Made by a program: the position numbers and the translations under genes. A DNA stretch of 64,000 nt from Winogradskyella costae (GTDB lineage Bacteria > Bacteroidota > Bacteroidia > Flavobacteriales > Flavobacteriaceae), in assembly GCF_013403865.1 (NCBI RefSeq), contig NZ_JABFDK010000001.1, positions 248,001 to 312,000 of the forward strand, in the 5' to 3' direction. Positions 15,484 to 26,244 of the stretch are shown here, piece after piece. Numbering within the stretch: the first letter of the stretch is position 1; each line of letters opens with the position of its first letter. The notes beneath the pieces are model-generated. The model saw nothing but the letters and a program-made list of their open reading frames with translations. It did not search any database and had not been told where the DNA came from.

Positions 15484-18400
15484 TTACATGTTTCGTCTAT
15501 ACTGTCCTCCAACTTCAAATAACGACGCTGTAATTTCACCTAAACTACAGACTTTACAAACCTCCATTAAAGCTTCGAATATATTTTCGTTATTAATGGC
15601 GCGTTGTTGTAAATCCGTCAACAAGGCTTCTGTATCATTTGTTTCATGAAGATTTGCCAGCGTTTTAATCTGAAATTGCTTTTCTTCTTCAGTTGCTCTA
15701 ATCACTTCCGCCGGCACAACTGTTGGAGACCCCTTAGAACTTAAGAAGGTATTTACACCAATAATTGGGAATTTCCCATTGTGTTTTAAAGTTTCATAAT
15801 ACAAGCTTTCTTCCTGTATTTTGCTACGTTGGTACATGGTTTCCATAGCTCCAAGAACACCACCTCTTTCTGTAATTCTATCGAATTCTAAAAGCACAGC
15901 TTCTTCTACTAAATCCGTTAATTCTTCAATAATGAAAGAGCCTTGGATTGGGTTTTCATTTTTATTTAATCCTAATTCTTTATTGATAATTAACTGAATT
16001 GCCATCGCACGACGTACCGATTCTTCAGTTGGCGTTGTAATAGCCTCATCATAAGCATTGGTGTGTAATGAATTACAGTTATCATAAATTGCGTATAAAG
16101 CTTGAAGCGTTGTACGAATATCATTAAAGTCAATTTCTTGAGCGTGTAAACTACGTCCAGAGGTTTGAATGTGATATTTCAACATTTGTGCTCTTGCATT
16201 GGCGCCGTATTTGTGCTTCATGGCTTTTGCCCAAATTTTACGTGCCACACGACCAATTACTGCGTATTCTGGATCAATTCCGTTTGAGAAAAAGAACGAT
16301 AAGTTTGGACCAAATTTATTGATGTCCATACCACGACTTAAATAATATTCCACGTAAGTGAAACCATTAGATAAGGTCAACGCTAATTGTGTAATTGGGT
16401 TGGCTCCTGCTTCTGCAATATGATACCCAGAAATTGATACCGAATAGAAGTTACGGACGTTATTCTCGATAAAATATTCTTGAACATCTCCCATTAAACG
16501 CAACGCAAATTCTGTAGAGAAAATACAGGTGTTTTGCGCTTGATCTTCTTTTAAAATATCTGCTTGAACCGTTCCTCTAACCTGAGCAATGGTATTGGTT
16601 TTTATTTCGGCATAAACGTCTGTTGGCAATACTTTGTCTCCAGTAACACCTAATAACATTAAACCTAAACCATTATTCCCTTCTGGTAAATCTCCATTGT
16701 AAGATGGACGTTCTTTCCCTTTATAAATCTTAGCAATTTTTGCTTCAACTTCTTTTTCTAGACCATTTTCTTTAATGTAGAATTCACACTGTTGATCAAT
16801 AGCAGCATTCATAAAGAAACCTAATAACATTGGTGCAGGACCATTAATCGTCATACTTACCGAAGTCATTACATTTGCTAAATCAAAACCAGAATACAGT
16901 TTTTTAGCATCGTCTAAGCAACAAATACTAACACCCGCATTACCAATTTTCCCATAAATGTCAGGACGTAAATCCGGATCGTTTCCATAAAGTGTTACAC
17001 TATCAAATGCTGTTGATAACCGTTTTGCAGGCAAACCTGCACTTACATAATGAAAACGTCTATTGGTACGTTCTGGTCCACCTTCACCGGCAAACATACG
17101 TGCTGGATCTTCGCCTGTACGCTTAAAAGGATATAATCCCGAAGTATATGGAAATTCTCCTGGCACGTTTTCTTGCAATGTCCATCGTAATAAATCTCCC
17201 CAAGCTTGATATTTTGGTAACGCTATTCGTGGAATTTGTAAATGTGATAACGACTCCGAATGTGTTTCGATCTTAATCTCTTTATCTCTTACTTTAAAGC
17301 TATAAACTGGATTTTTATATTTATTAACTTTCTCATCCCAACCTGTAATCACTTCCCAATTGTATGGATCTAAATTTAATTTTACACGGTCGAATTCACT
17401 AACTAAAAGCTTTACAAAGTCTTTATTCTCTTCACTAGGCGCTATAGATTCTGAGGCAATTCCTGCTTTATCTAATTCTGGAGTTGCCTCTAAAACAGAT
17501 TCTAATGTTTTGTAAATGCCGTATAATCGCTGAGCCACTTCAACTTGTACATCTGCGGTTTTATCATAAGCACGATTACTTTCCGCAATTTCAGATAAAT
17601 AACGTGTTCTAGACGGTGGAATCACAAAAATCTTCTCACTCATTTCCTTAGAAATTTCGAAAGTAGATTTTAAATCTGATTCTGCCTTTTCAACCAATTT
17701 ATCCATTATCGCTTTATACAGCGTATTCATGCCTGGATCGTTAAATTGTGAAGCTATCGTTCCATAAACCGGTAAATCATCTTGATGCACATCCCAAAGA
17801 TTATTATTACGCATGTATTGCTTTTTTACATCTCGTAATGCATCTAAAGAACCGCGTTTATCGAACTTATTAATAGCTACTAAATCTGCAAAATCTAGCA
17901 TATCAATTTTTTCTAATTGTGTTGCTGCACCAAATTCTGGAGTCATAACGTATAAGGCCACGTCAGAATGTTCCATAATCTCGGTGTCTGACTGACCGAT
18001 ACCAGAAGTTTCCAAAATAATTAAATCGTATTCCGCAGCTTTTAAAACTTCAATAGCTTCGTTAACATATTTTGATAAGGCCAAGTTTGACTGACGCGTC
18101 GCTAAACTTCGCATATACACTCTAGAATTATTGATAGCATTCATACGAATACGATCACCTAAAAGCGCTCCTCCTGTTTTACGCTTAGAAGGATCTACAG
18201 AAACTAAACCAATAGTTTTTTCTGGGAAATCTATTAAAAAACGACGAACTAACTCATCTACTAAACTCGATTTTCCAGCTCCTCCAGTTCCTGTTATTCC
18301 TAAAACTGGTGTTTTAGATGTTTTATTTTTAATATGAATTTTTTCTAATGTCGCTTTTGCAACATCGGGAAAGTTTTCTGCAGAAGAAATGACTCTAGCA

Positions 18401-18897
18401 ATTGCTTTTGGATTTTTGGAAGGAAGTAGATCTACTTCGTTATCTAATGAATCGCCATTAGCATAATCTGATTGTTGTACCAAATCGTTAATCATGCCCT
18501 GTAAACCAAGTGCTCTTCCATCGTCTGGAGAATAGATTCTAGTAATTCCATAATCCATTAATTCTTTGATTTCTTCAGGAAGAATCACGCCACCTCCACC
18601 ACCAAAGATTTTAATATGACCTGCACCTTTTTCCTTCAGCAAATCGTACATATATTTAAAATACTCGTTGTGACCACCTTGATATGATGTTAATGCAATG
18701 GCGTTCGCATCTTCTTGGATAGCCGTATTAACCACTTCCTCTACACTTCTATCATGCCCCAAGTGAATCACTTCAACTCCAGTGGATTGAATTATACGAC
18801 GCATTATATTTATGGCAGCATCGTGCCCATCAAAAAGTGATGCAGCTGTTACTATACGTACTTTATATTTTGGCTTATAAGGTGCAACTTGTTCCAT
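15484..18897 (-). CDS. icmF: Fused B12-dependent acyl-CoA mutase with G-protein chaperone (IcmF type)
   Basis: 1137 residues with three parts. An N-terminal cobalamin-binding domain (1-150) has DGHDAAI at 23-29, where H25 is the expected B12 ligand, and IFGGGGGVI at 97-105. A MeaB-like GTPase has Walker A GTGGAGKS at 203-210, then NKFDKRG. A methylmalonyl-CoA-mutase-like large domain lies at about 560-1137 ([55 protein letters not shown]). The fused order matches IcmF, which interconverts isobutyryl-CoA and n-butyryl-CoA, or related acyl-CoAs, with its own GTPase guarding B12 loading. It is a monocistronic gene of the family's usual size. Confidence 0.92.
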   Translation of the reverse strand: MEQVAPYKPKYKVRIVTAASLFDGHDAAINIMRRIIQSTGVEVIHLGHDRSVEEVVNTAIQEDANAIALTSYQGGHNEYFKYMYDLLKEKGAGHIKIFGGGGGVILPEEIKELMDYGITRIYSPDDGRALGLQGMINDLVQQSDYANGDSLDNEVDLLPSKNPKAIARVISSAENFPDVAKATLEKIHIKNKTSKTPVLGITGTGGAGKSSLVDELVRRFLIDFPEKTIGLVSVDPSKRKTGGALLGDRIRMNAINNSRVYMRSLATRQSNLALSKYVNEAIEVLKAAEYDLIILETSGIGQSDTEIMEHSDVALYVMTPEFGAATQLEKIDMLDFADLVAINKFDKRGSLDALRDVKKQYMRNNNLWDVHQDDLPVYGTIASQFNDPGMNTLYKAIMDKLVEKAESDLKSTFEISKEMSEKIFVIPPSRTRYLSEIAESNRAYDKTADVQVEVAQRLYGIYKTLESVLEATPELDKAGIASESIAPSEENKDFVKLLVSEFDRVKLNLDPYNWEVITGWDEKVNKYKNPVYSFKVRDKEIKIETHSESLSHLQIPRIALPKYQAWGDLLRWTLQENVPGEFPYTSGLYPFKRTGEDPARMFAGEGGPERTNRRFHYVSAGLPAKRLSTAFDSVTLYGNDPDLRPDIYGKIGNAGVSICCLDDAKKLYSGFDLANVMTSVSMTINGPAPMLLGFFMNAAIDQQCEFYIKENGLEKEVEAKIAKIYKGKERPSYNGDLPEGNNGLGLMLLGVTGDKVLPTDVYAEIKTNTIAQVRGTVQADILKEDQAQNTCIFSTEFALRLMGDVQEYFIENNVRNFYSVSISGYHIAEAGANPITQLALTLSNGFTYVEYYLSRGMDINKFGPNLSFFFSNGIDPEYAVIGRVARKIWAKAMKHKYGANARAQMLKYHIQTSGRSLHAQEIDFNDIRTTLQALYAIYDNCNSLHTNAYDEAITTPTEESVRRAMAIQLIINKELGLNKNENPIQGSFIIEELTDLVEEAVLLEFDRITERGGVLGAMETMYQRSKIQEESLYYETLKHNGKFPIIGVNTFLSSKGSPTVVPAEVIRATEEEKQFQIKTLANLHETNDTEALLTDLQQRAINNENIFEALMEVCKVCSLGEITASLFEVGGQYRRNM

Positions 18898-19042
18898 TCT
18901 TAAAAATCTTGCTTATTTGAGTGACAAATTTAAGGAATATTCAAAAATCTAAGGCAATAATCATTAAATATCTAAAACTTAGAGAAAGCCATGTTCACTC
19001 GTAATTTTAATTACTTTTATCTATTCATTCAAGATTAATATT

Positions 19043-19897
19043 ATGCATAAAATAACCTTACTTATTCATTGCGCAGATCAACCGAATATTATTGCTTCGG
19101 TGACGAGTTTTATGGCATCAAACGACGGGAATATTGTATATATCGATCAGCATGTTGATAGAGAACAAAATATCTTTTTTATGCGTTTGGAATGTGAATT
19201 TGATTCGACTTCCTTTTCTCTTGAAAAATTTAAACAACTCTTCAGTGTTGATTTAGCTGAAAAATTTGAACTAAAATGGAAAATGTATTCCGCTGAGAGA
19301 AAACCAAAAATGGCCTTGTTCGTTTCTAAATACGACCATTGCTTATATGATATTTTAGGTCGTTATAACTCGGGAGAATTGTTTTTAGAAATTCCATTTA
19401 TACTCAGTAATCATCTCGATTTGAAACCTATTGCAGACAGTTTCAATATTCCTTTTTATCATGTTCCTGTTACAAAATCTACAAAGCACGAAGCTGAACA
19501 AGAACAGCTAAATTTACTAGAAACCCATCACGTCGATTTTATAGTTTTAGCGCGCTATATGCAAATCGTATCAGAAACTTTAATAGATAAATATCCTAAT
19601 CGAATTATTAATATTCACCATTCATTTCTACCTGCTTTTATAGGTGCAAAACCATATCATTCCGCATATAAACGTGGTGTAAAAATTATCGGCTCTACAA
19701 GTCACTATATCACTGAAGAATTAGATGCCGGACCAATTATAGAGCAAGACGTAGCGCATGTATCTCACACGTTTTCTATTAAAGATTTAATAGCAAAAGG
19801 TCGCGATTTAGAAAAAATTGTTTTATCCAATGCTATTAAACTACATGCTAACAGAAAGGTTATGGTCTATAATAATAAGACTATTATATTTTCATAA
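19043..19897 (+). CDS. purU: Formyltetrahydrofolate deformylase
   Basis: 284 residues. An N-terminal ACT domain (1-80, starting HKITLLIHCADQPNIIASV) is followed by a formyltransferase-like catalytic domain. Visible motifs are KMALFVSKYDHCLYDIL, YHVPVTK, FIVLARYMQIVSE, IINIHHSFLPAFIGAKPYHSAYKRGVK and ELDAGPIIEQDV. It hydrolyses 10-formyl-THF to THF and formate, supplying formate for purine synthesis and balancing the one-carbon pool. It is divergent from icmF. Confidence 0.95.
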   Translation: MHKITLLIHCADQPNIIASVTSFMASNDGNIVYIDQHVDREQNIFFMRLECEFDSTSFSLEKFKQLFSVDLAEKFELKWKMYSAERKPKMALFVSKYDHCLYDILGRYNSGELFLEIPFILSNHLDLKPIADSFNIPFYHVPVTKSTKHEAEQEQLNLLETHHVDFIVLARYMQIVSETLIDKYPNRIINIHHSFLPAFIGAKPYHSAYKRGVKIIGSTSHYITEELDAGPIIEQDVAHVSHTFSIKDLIAKGRDLEKIVLSNAIKLHANRKVMVYNNKTIIFS

Positions 19898-20006
19898 ATA
19901 CAATTTTAACCACGAAAAAACGTTTAAAAGTGACTATTTATAGTAATGTGTGTCTATTAAACAGAGAGTATAACACAGCTATACCATGCTGATTTTAGAT
20001 TTAAAA

Positions 20007-20040
20007 TTTGAAGCGTATTTGCCTATATAAACTATCTTTG
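20007..20040 (+). promoter_or_regulatory. Bacteroidota-type promoter upstream of the DUF4197 gene
   Basis: A -33 TTTG at 20007-20010 and a -7 TATCTTTG at 20033-20040 are separated by 22 bp, within the range known for the group. The start codon follows 22 bp later. Confidence 0.6.
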
Positions 20041-20062
20041 ACAACAATAAAAAACCAAAATT

Positions 20063-20773
20063 ATGATTAAAAGAATTTTCGCCGTATTAATTATCTTCAA
20101 TTTAACCGCTTGTGCAGAATTACAACAGGTAGTTGATTCTTTACCACAAGGAGCTAGTGATGTTTTAGGAAATGCTGACATTGCAGCCGGATTAAGAGAA
20201 GCCTTAGATACAGGAATTGAGAAACAAGTAACCAAATTAACAGCAGAAGATGGTTTCTTTAAAAACGAATTGGTGAAAATCGTTTTACCAGAAGAATTAC
20301 AAAAAGTAGACAGCGCACTGCGTAAAATAGGATTAAGCAGTTTAGCTGATGAAGGTTTAAAAGTACTTAACAGAGCAGCAGAGGATGCAGTGTCTGAAGC
20401 GACACCAATTTTTGTAAATGCAGTAAAAGACATCACTTTTGATGACGCAAAAAATATTCTTTTGGGAGAAGATGACGCCGCAACCTCATATTTAACATCA
20501 AAAACTCAAACAGATCTTTACGACAAATTTAAGCCCGTTATTAACAACTCGTTTAGTAAAGTTGGTGCGGATCAAATATGGTCTAACCTAATTACTAAGT
20601 ATAACAACATTCCTTTAACAAACAATGTTAACCCTGATTTAACGGATTATGTAACGCAAGAAGCATTAAAAGGTGTTTACACTATGATTGCTGTTGAAGA
20701 AAAAGAAATCAGAACAAAAGTCTCTTCTCGTGGTAGTGATTTATTAAAAAAGGTCTTTGCAATGCAAGACTAA
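20063..20773 (+). CDS. DUF4197 domain lipoprotein
   Basis: 236 residues. The signal IKRIFAVLIIFNLTACAEL has a lipobox with cysteine at about residue 17, so it is an exported lipoprotein. The remainder matches DUF4197: ADIAAGLREALDTGIEKQV, FKNELVKIVLPEELQKV, FDDAKNILLGEDDAATSYL and a closing TDYVTQEALKGVYTMIAVEEKEIR. Biochemical role unknown. It is preceded by a recognisable promoter and followed by a small Lacal_2735-like gene after 99 bp. Confidence 0.88.
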   Translation: MIKRIFAVLIIFNLTACAELQQVVDSLPQGASDVLGNADIAAGLREALDTGIEKQVTKLTAEDGFFKNELVKIVLPEELQKVDSALRKIGLSSLADEGLKVLNRAAEDAVSEATPIFVNAVKDITFDDAKNILLGEDDAATSYLTSKTQTDLYDKFKPVINNSFSKVGADQIWSNLITKYNNIPLTNNVNPDLTDYVTQEALKGVYTMIAVEEKEIRTKVSSRGSDLLKKVFAMQD

Positions 20774-20872
20774 ACTAATATTACTCTAAATAATTTATCG
20801 TTTTTTAATTGAAAAAGCATTTATTCTAGCTAAATTTTAGTAATTTACTAAGGTGTTTATTAAAATTTAGCT

Positions 20873-21085
20873 GTGAGTAATTCAGAAAAAATATTTAAAA
20901 AAAGGAGAAAGCTTAAGAAAAAGTATATTCAACTTATTGAAGATGCTTATAATTTAAGACAAACAGATCACGCATTAAGTGATTTCTCTGAATACAAAGC
21001 GAATAAAGTTCTTTATAAGATTAATAAGTTAGAATTTGTGGTGAATGGCTCAGACACTCATGCCAACACGCGCATAAATAGTTAA
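20873..21085 (+). CDS. Small basic helical protein, Lacal_2735-like
   Basis: 70 residues starting at GTG 20873. It is highly charged and helical: KKRRKLKKKYIQLIEDAY followed by YKANKVLYKINKLE. This resembles the short Lacal_2735 family of Flavobacteriia (KKKYKKLLEEAxxL then a tyrosine/alanine-rich second helix ending in a KxIExL motif). Function is unknown. A hairpin terminator lies 110 bp downstream. Family placement is from pattern memory. Confidence 0.6.
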   Translation: MSNSEKIFKKRRKLKKKYIQLIEDAYNLRQTDHALSDFSEYKANKVLYKINKLEFVVNGSDTHANTRINS

Positions 21086-21194
21086 ATCACGCTTAATTAT
21101 ATCCTAACGTTCTCTTAACTTCTAAAACAATCAAACTTACCATCTTTGTAATGCAAAAAGATTGAGTTAGTTAGATCTTAGATTAGTTAGTTAG

Positions 21195-21227
21195 AAGTCG
21201 ATATTGTAGTTAGGTATCGACTTTTTT
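21195..21227 (+). terminator. Rho-independent terminator
   Basis: A 9-bp stem (21195-21203 with 21215-21223) is followed by a T-run, downstream of the Lacal_2735-like gene and just before the convergent gene at 21232. Upstream lie direct GTTAG repeats (about 21165-21193). Confidence 0.7.
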
Positions 21228-21231
21228 ATGT

Positions 21232-22014
21232 TTAATTATGAAGGGTTTGAAAATAGGTATAAGACTTTAATAAGCGACTACCGTACCACGAAAACAATTC
21301 ACCATCTACAATTTTTATCGTTTTTTCTGGGAATTGAGCTTCCAACTCTAGGATATGCTCATCTTTAAACGGAAACGGTTCACTAGAGAGAAGAATAAGA
21401 TTGGCTTCTTTTAGTTTTGGATTATCTAAGTCAATTTCTGGATAGCGCTTTTCATCGCTATAAACATTAATGAAACCAGCTTCTGTAATCATAGCATCTA
21501 TAAAATTATCTGATGCCGCAACCATCCAAGGTTTTTTCCATATAAAATAAGCGACTTTTAACTTCTCTGTATTTTGAAATTGAAGTTGAAATGCTTCGCG
21601 TTCTAATTGAATATTTGACACTAAAGTTGAAGTCGTTCTTGTAATATTAAAAATCTCACCATACATGTTAATGAGCTCAAAGCAATCTTCCAAATTAGAA
21701 ATATCACTTATGTGAATTGGAGCAACTTCTCCTAAACTATCAATAATCTCCTTAGTATTTTCCTCTTTATTGCAAAGTATAATATCTGGACGAAGTGCTA
21801 CTATTTTTTCAATATTAATTTGTTTTGTACCACCAACAACAGCTTTAGACATCCTAAGATGTTTTGGATGAACGCAAAACTTTGTCACACCAACAATTGA
21901 AGATTCTAAACCTAGATCTACCAACAATTCGGTTTGAGAAGGCACCAAAGAAATGATACGCTTGGGTGTTTTGTTTAGTTGGATGTCTCGTTTAAGTTGA
22001 TCGATATATGTCAT
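21232..22014 (-). CDS. BtuF/TroA-like helical-backbone substrate-binding protein without signal peptide
   Basis: 260 residues. The N-terminal half has RIISLVPSQTELLVDLGLESSIVGVTKFCVHP (about 19-50) and the second lobe has LSSEPFPFKDEH and DGELFSWYGSRLLKS, which are landmarks of BtuF-like cobalamin- or metal-chelate-binding proteins. No N-terminal hydrophobic signal is present (MTYIDQLKRDIQLNKTPKR), so export is not evident. No ABC permease or ATPase is adjacent. It may be cytoplasmic or a binding protein used in another context; the ligand is uncertain, though B12-like is suggested by the family. Confidence 0.8.
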   Translation of the reverse strand: MTYIDQLKRDIQLNKTPKRIISLVPSQTELLVDLGLESSIVGVTKFCVHPKHLRMSKAVVGGTKQINIEKIVALRPDIILCNKEENTKEIIDSLGEVAPIHISDISNLEDCFELINMYGEIFNITRTTSTLVSNIQLEREAFQLQFQNTEKLKVAYFIWKKPWMVAASDNFIDAMITEAGFINVYSDEKRYPEIDLDNPKLKEANLILLSSEPFPFKDEHILELEAQFPEKTIKIVDGELFSWYGSRLLKSYTYFQTLHN

Positions 22015-22020
22015 TATGAA

Positions 22021-22051
22021 TACTTTGGCTACGCTCAGTAAAACCTGAGTA
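22021..22051. repeat. CTACGCTCAG-type repeat upstream of the BtuF-like gene
   Basis: TACTTTGGCTACGCTCAG resembles TACTTCGACTACGCTCAG at 15418-15435, and is followed by a CTCAG/CTGAG inverted repeat. It is probably a REP-like intergenic repeat of the genome. Confidence 0.5.
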
Positions 22052-22118
22052 CAGCAATCTGTTTAATTATAATTCTGTTTCAAAAGATGCCCACGTCATA
22101 TGTCCTTGGAATGGCAGT

Positions 22119-22928
22119 TCACAATTCAACAGCCATTTGTAGTTGTAATTCTTTAGCTTTTTGAGCTGCAGCTTCTGCAAAATCCTCATCTTGAGATGCA
22201 TAAATTATGCCTCGAGATGAATTAATTAATAAGCCAACAGAACTATTCATACCATATTTACAAACCTCTTGAAGATTTCCGCCTTGCGCACCAACGCCAG
22301 GCACTAACAAAAAGCTATCTGGGATAATTTTTCTAATATCAGCTAAAAACTCAGCTTTAGTAGCACCAACGACATACATTAAGTTTTCAGAATTTTCCCA
22401 AGATTTAGACGTTTCTAAAACTTGTTTATACAATTCTACTCCATCGACTGACTTTGTTTGAAAATCAAAAGCTCCTTCATTTGAAGTTAAGGCTAAAAGT
22501 ATGGTGTGTTTATCCTTAAAAGCTAAAAAAGGTTCTACTGAATCTTTCCCCATATAAGGTGCAACGGTAACACTATCAAAACCTAAATCTTCAAAAAACG
22601 CTTTAGCATACATGGTACTTGTATTCCCAATATCTCCACGTTTCGCATCTGCAATCGTATAAATTTCGGGATGGTTGTCGTTAAGATAGTTGATTGTTTT
22701 TTCTAAAGCTTGCCAGCCTTTTATACCATAAGCTTCATAAAATGCCGTATTGGGTTTATAGGCAACACAAAGATGATGTGTCGCATCTATAATCGCTTTA
22801 TTAAAAGCGAAGATGGGATCTTCTTCTTTTAATAAATGTTTTGGAACTTTATTTAAATCGCCGTCTAATCCTACGCAAAGGAACGATTTCTTTTTTTTGA
22901 TTTGGTCTATAAGTTGCTGTGTAGTCAT
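22119..22928 (-). CDS. pyrF: Orotidine-5'-phosphate decarboxylase
   Basis: 269 residues, the long (type 2) bacterial form. The catalytic [11 protein letters not shown] is visible (about residues 89-99), with the opening [18 protein letters not shown] and closing [12 protein letters not shown] and [14 protein letters not shown]. It decarboxylates OMP to UMP, the last step of de novo pyrimidine synthesis. It lies after prfA on the same strand, but a terminator hairpin separates them, so it probably has its own promoter. Confidence 0.95.
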   Translation of the reverse strand: MTTQQLIDQIKKKKSFLCVGLDGDLNKVPKHLLKEEDPIFAFNKAIIDATHHLCVAYKPNTAFYEAYGIKGWQALEKTINYLNDNHPEIYTIADAKRGDIGNTSTMYAKAFFEDLGFDSVTVAPYMGKDSVEPFLAFKDKHTILLALTSNEGAFDFQTKSVDGVELYKQVLETSKSWENSENLMYVVGATKAEFLADIRKIIPDSFLLVPGVGAQGGNLQEVCKYGMNSSVGLLINSSRGIIYASQDEDFAEAAAQKAKELQLQMAVEL

Positions 22929-22933
22929 AGTAT

Positions 22934-22957
22934 AAAAAAAGCCTCAAAAAGAGGCTT
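22934..22957 (-). terminator. Terminator between prfA and pyrF
   Basis: A 7-bp AAGCCTC/GAGGCTT stem (22939-22945 with 22951-22957) with a run of seven Ts on the minus strand lies 4 bp after the prfA stop. Confidence 0.8.
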
Positions 22958-22961
22958 CAAT

Positions 22962-24041
22962 TTAAATTACATCATCATTAGCCTTTAACAACTCTGTGTT
23001 TTCGGCTAACATTAATTCGTCTATTATTTTTTGAATATCACCATTTATGATATTTTGTAAATCGTAAAGTGTTAAACCAGGTACTCTATGGTCAGTAACC
23101 CGCCCTTGTGGATAGTTGTAAGTTCTAATCTTAGCAGATCTATCACCAGAGCTTACCATACTTTTACGTTTTTCAGAATCTGCAGCTTGTTGCTTCGCGA
23201 GTTCTAAATCGTATAAACGTGAACGTAAAACCTTTAAGGCTTTCTCTAAGTTTTTGTGTGATGATTTTTGATCCTGACAACTTACAATCATTCCAGTCGG
23301 TTCGTGATGTAACTTAATAGCAGAATACGTAGTATTCACTGACTGACCCCCAGGACCAGTTGATGTGGTACGTTCTATACGAACTTCTGTCATGTCTAAT
23401 TCATAATCAAACTCTTCCGCTTCTGGCAATACCATAACGGTTGCTGCACTTGTATGTACGCGACCTTGAGTTTCTGTTTGTGGCACACGTTGTACACGGT
23501 GTACACCAGCTTCAAACTTTAGAGTTCCGTACACATCTTCACCCGAAACTTCAAAAATAATTTCTTTAAAGCCGCCAGATGTTCCATCGCTCTGACTTAC
23601 GACATCGACTCTCCAACCTTTATCACTGCAGTATTTTGAATACATTCGATATAAGTCACCAGCAAAAATACTCGCTTCATCTCCACCCGTACCTGCACGC
23701 ACCTCAACAACGACATTTTTAGCATCATCTGGATCTTTAGGAATCAACATAAAACGAATCTCTTCCTCTAGCTTATCGATTGTTTCTTTTGCCTCTTCGA
23801 GTTGCATTTTAGCCATATCTACCATTTCGGCATCAGAACCATCTGCAATAATTTCTTCAGCTTCAGAAACATTACCTAAAGCTTCTTTATAAATCTCACC
23901 CTTATCTACAATTAGCTTAAGATCCTTGTATTCCTTCATCAGCTTAGTGTAGCGTTGCTGATCTGATATAATATCTGGTTGAATGATAAGGTCGTTTACC
24001 TCATCAAAACGTTGTTTTATAATCTGTATTTTCTCTAACAT
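22962..24041 (-). CDS. prfA: Peptide chain release factor 1
   Basis: 359 residues. The catalytic GGQ is in [15 protein letters not shown] (about residue 230), with the preceding [32 protein letters not shown] and the codon-recognition region around the middle. It hydrolyses peptidyl-tRNA at UAA and UAG codons. Length and motifs are ordinary. A -7 box is visible 21 bp upstream at 24062-24069. Confidence 0.97.
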   Translation of the reverse strand: MLEKIQIIKQRFDEVNDLIIQPDIISDQQRYTKLMKEYKDLKLIVDKGEIYKEALGNVSEAEEIIADGSDAEMVDMAKMQLEEAKETIDKLEEEIRFMLIPKDPDDAKNVVVEVRAGTGGDEASIFAGDLYRMYSKYCSDKGWRVDVVSQSDGTSGGFKEIIFEVSGEDVYGTLKFEAGVHRVQRVPQTETQGRVHTSAATVMVLPEAEEFDYELDMTEVRIERTTSTGPGGQSVNTTYSAIKLHHEPTGMIVSCQDQKSSHKNLEKALKVLRSRLYDLELAKQQAADSEKRKSMVSSGDRSAKIRTYNYPQGRVTDHRVPGLTLYDLQNIINGDIQKIIDELMLAENTELLKANDDVI

Positions 24042-24061
24042 CTCTCTTCAAAATTGGATTT

Positions 24062-24069
24062 CAAAAATA
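24062..24069 (-). promoter_or_regulatory. -7 promoter box for prfA
   Basis: The minus strand reads TATTTTTG, 21 bp upstream of the start. No clear -33 element. Confidence 0.5.
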
Positions 24070-24257
24070 CAATTTTTTTAAGATATAAGACTGCTTCGCT
24101 TTTAGAATAAAGAACAAAGCCATGTAAGTTTTAAATGATAGAAATTCGCTCTTTTCTTAAACATTATTAAAACCGATATGTAAACAAATTAAGGAAAGTT
24201 ATAGGCAAAAACATATTTTAAGAATAAAATACATAAAATGAACGTTACCTATTTAGT

Positions 24258-24545
24258 ATGTATCGATTTCTAGCTATACTTAATTTTTACAAACCGTTTG
24301 TAGTTTGGTCTTTTATTGTGAATATCATCATTGCGTTTTTTAATCCGTATGTAGTACCTGCAATATTTACCAAATTATTCCTTACGGTTTTTACATGGTA
24401 TTACGTGAGTGAAACTTCTAATAAACGAAAATTAACCTTATACAGAAATCTAGGCATTTCATCTTTTAAGTTATTTTCTATTTTATTTATTGTGGATTGC
24501 ATTTTAACGGTTCTATTTCTAACCCTATATAAAGAATTTATATAA
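24258..24545 (+). CDS. Small membrane protein paired with an ABC ATPase
   Basis: 95 residues with about three hydrophobic segments (roughly 10-33, 37-50 and 68-90). It lies 11 bp upstream of the frameshifted ABC ATPase on the same strand, so it may be the membrane part, or an accessory subunit, of a minimal ABC system. It is too small to be a standard permease. I do not recognise a family. Confidence 0.55.
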   Translation: MYRFLAILNFYKPFVVWSFIVNIIIAFFNPYVVPAIFTKLFLTVFTWYYVSETSNKRKLTLYRNLGISSFKLFSILFIVDCILTVLFLTLYKEFI

Positions 24546-24556
24546 ATCACTTCCAT

Positions 24557-25215
24557 TTGATATTAGAATTAGACAATGTAGAGCTTTACTTTAAAAACAA
24601 ACGTATTTTATACGGTATTTATCTCAAAGCCGAAACTGGAAATGTCACGGCTATTTTAGGTAGAAATGGCTGCGGAAAAGTAGTTTACTCAATATTGCGT
24701 TTGGTAATCTTAAACCAAAATACATGCTTATCCGCCTAGATAGCAAACCACTTCGTAAACCATTGTTCACAAAACGACTTGCCCAATACTTACCACAGTA
24801 TAATTTTATTCCCGGAGGAATGAAGCTCTCATTCATTTTTAAATTATATAGCGTTGATTGGGATATATTTATTGAACATTTTAAAGGATTTTCAATTTAT
24901 AAAAACTCTAGATTTAATGCACTATCAGGAGGTGAAAGACGTATCCTTGAAACTTATATTATCCTAAAAACAAAGAGTGAAATCGTATTTTTAGATGAGC
25001 CTTTTTCTCATTTATCTCCTTTGCATATTGAAACCGTGAAAACATTAATCGCGGAAGAAAAGCAAACTAAAATCATTATCATTTCCGACCATATGTATAA
25101 ACACATTATTGAAGCTTCAGATACCATCTACTTGCTAAAAAATGGCACGACAAAAAAGATAGATAGACTCACTGAACTTGAAGACTACAATTATTTAAGC
25201 GAAGGAAGCTTATGA
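24557..25215 (+). pseudogene. ABC transporter ATP-binding protein with a frameshift inside Walker A
   Basis: The start is TTG at 24557. Frame 1 gives ILELDNVELYFKNKRILYG and Walker A GRNGCGK, then runs into a wrong-frame tail and a stop at 24739. If one A is added to the A-run at 24676-24679, reading continues as GRNGCGKSSLLNIAFGNLKPKYMLIRLD and on through signature LSGGERR, Walker B IVFLDEPF and H-loop IIISDH to a stop at 25215, for about 219 residues. So the sequence shows a single-base deletion in a homopolymer: either a real pseudogene, programmed slippage, or an assembly error. The upstream partner is the 95-residue membrane protein. Confidence 0.85.
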
Positions 25216-25229
25216 AGCGTTTTAATAAT

Positions 25230-26234
25230 CTAAGATGACCTACTTGACTTAATAATCTTATCTAAATCTACCACTACACCAACACCTAATATTTGTTTCC
25301 ATTGTAGCTTTGGACCTTCGATCACTATTTCTTCATTGGTAATTTCGTTTGTTTCGACTTCAACCTTTATATCATCATCATATCTAATGTGTGACCCTAA
25401 GGTTGCTTTAACAAACTTATTGACTTTCATATCTAAATTGAGCTCCCACTCTACATCAATGTTACCAAAACTATTAATATAATCAGTATACAATCGCAAC
25501 AGACTGGTTACTTTTATATTCTCAAAAAGCTCTTCTTCGTATTGATTCGTTAATAAAATTCCTAATTCTTGCCTAATTTTTTTACCATCCCTAAGTATGT
25601 TCCCTTCTAAATCATAAATAGCAGGATCAACACCAAAAGCTCCCCTATTAGCCAAATCATTATCTAACACAAAGGTTGTTTTTAGCGTAAATGGAGACAC
25701 GTAAAATGACAAGCGTTCAATAAACCGACCATATTCCATACCTGCACCGAAGAACATGTATCCTGGAGCTAAGAATTTCGAAATAGGTTCGTCTCTATTG
25801 GGATAATTATAACCGTTTGCTAACTGAGAATTAAAACTAAATTTAGCTGAATAAAACCAATTACTTTTAGGGTCTTTTTCTAAGCCCACATTAGAAATCA
25901 CTTCTATAACATCTTCTGTTTTTCTAATATTTAATTCCTCTTGTTTATTTAAACCATAACGAATATTAAAATTAGAATTCCAATACCATTTTTCTTGTTT
26001 ATATTTTGCCTCTGCCTTCCCTATTATTATACCCGAAATCGAATTGGTTCCCCCTGAATTCCAATTTGTAAAAGACACCTGATTAAGCGTTAAACCAACT
26101 TCTTTTTTAGTTCTCCAACCTAATTGAATGGGTTCATTCTTTTTCTTTTGAAAATATAAGGAATCCGGTTGTGCAAAAAGCACACTAGAGCACAAGGTAA
26201 ATACACTAAATAAAAACCAAGAATAGTTTTTCAT
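25230..26234 (-). CDS. DUF3078 domain protein (exported, beta-rich)
   Basis: Using the ATG at 26234 gives 334 residues with a clean signal peptide (KNYSWFLFSVFTLCSSVLFAQ). The body has GWRTKKEVGLTLNQVSFTNWNSGGTNSISG, the opening of DUF3078, followed by alternating beta strands with aromatic girdles (YKQEKWYWNSNFNIRYGLNKQ), suggesting an outer-membrane beta-barrel. The longer reading frame to 26270 overlaps the purM stop region and lacks a signal at its end. Function unknown. It lies 10 bp after purM on the same strand and may be co-transcribed. Confidence 0.8.
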   Translation of the reverse strand: MKNYSWFLFSVFTLCSSVLFAQPDSLYFQKKKNEPIQLGWRTKKEVGLTLNQVSFTNWNSGGTNSISGIIIGKAEAKYKQEKWYWNSNFNIRYGLNKQEELNIRKTEDVIEVISNVGLEKDPKSNWFYSAKFSFNSQLANGYNYPNRDEPISKFLAPGYMFFGAGMEYGRFIERLSFYVSPFTLKTTFVLDNDLANRGAFGVDPAIYDLEGNILRDGKKIRQELGILLTNQYEEELFENIKVTSLLRLYTDYINSFGNIDVEWELNLDMKVNKFVKATLGSHIRYDDDIKVEVETNEITNEEIVIEGPKLQWKQILGVGVVVDLDKIIKSSRSS

Positions 26235-26244
26235 GTTTAAAAAA

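Noticed and set aside
20032..20436. 134-residue minus-strand ORF over the DUF4197 gene
   Set aside because: Serine/alanine-rich antisense reading of a well-supported gene with a promoter and a signal peptide.
21232..22014. BtuF-like gene considered as part of a B12 import operon serving IcmF
   Set aside because: It lacks a signal peptide and has no btuCD neighbours; a link to the B12-dependent mutase 2.3 kb away is speculative.
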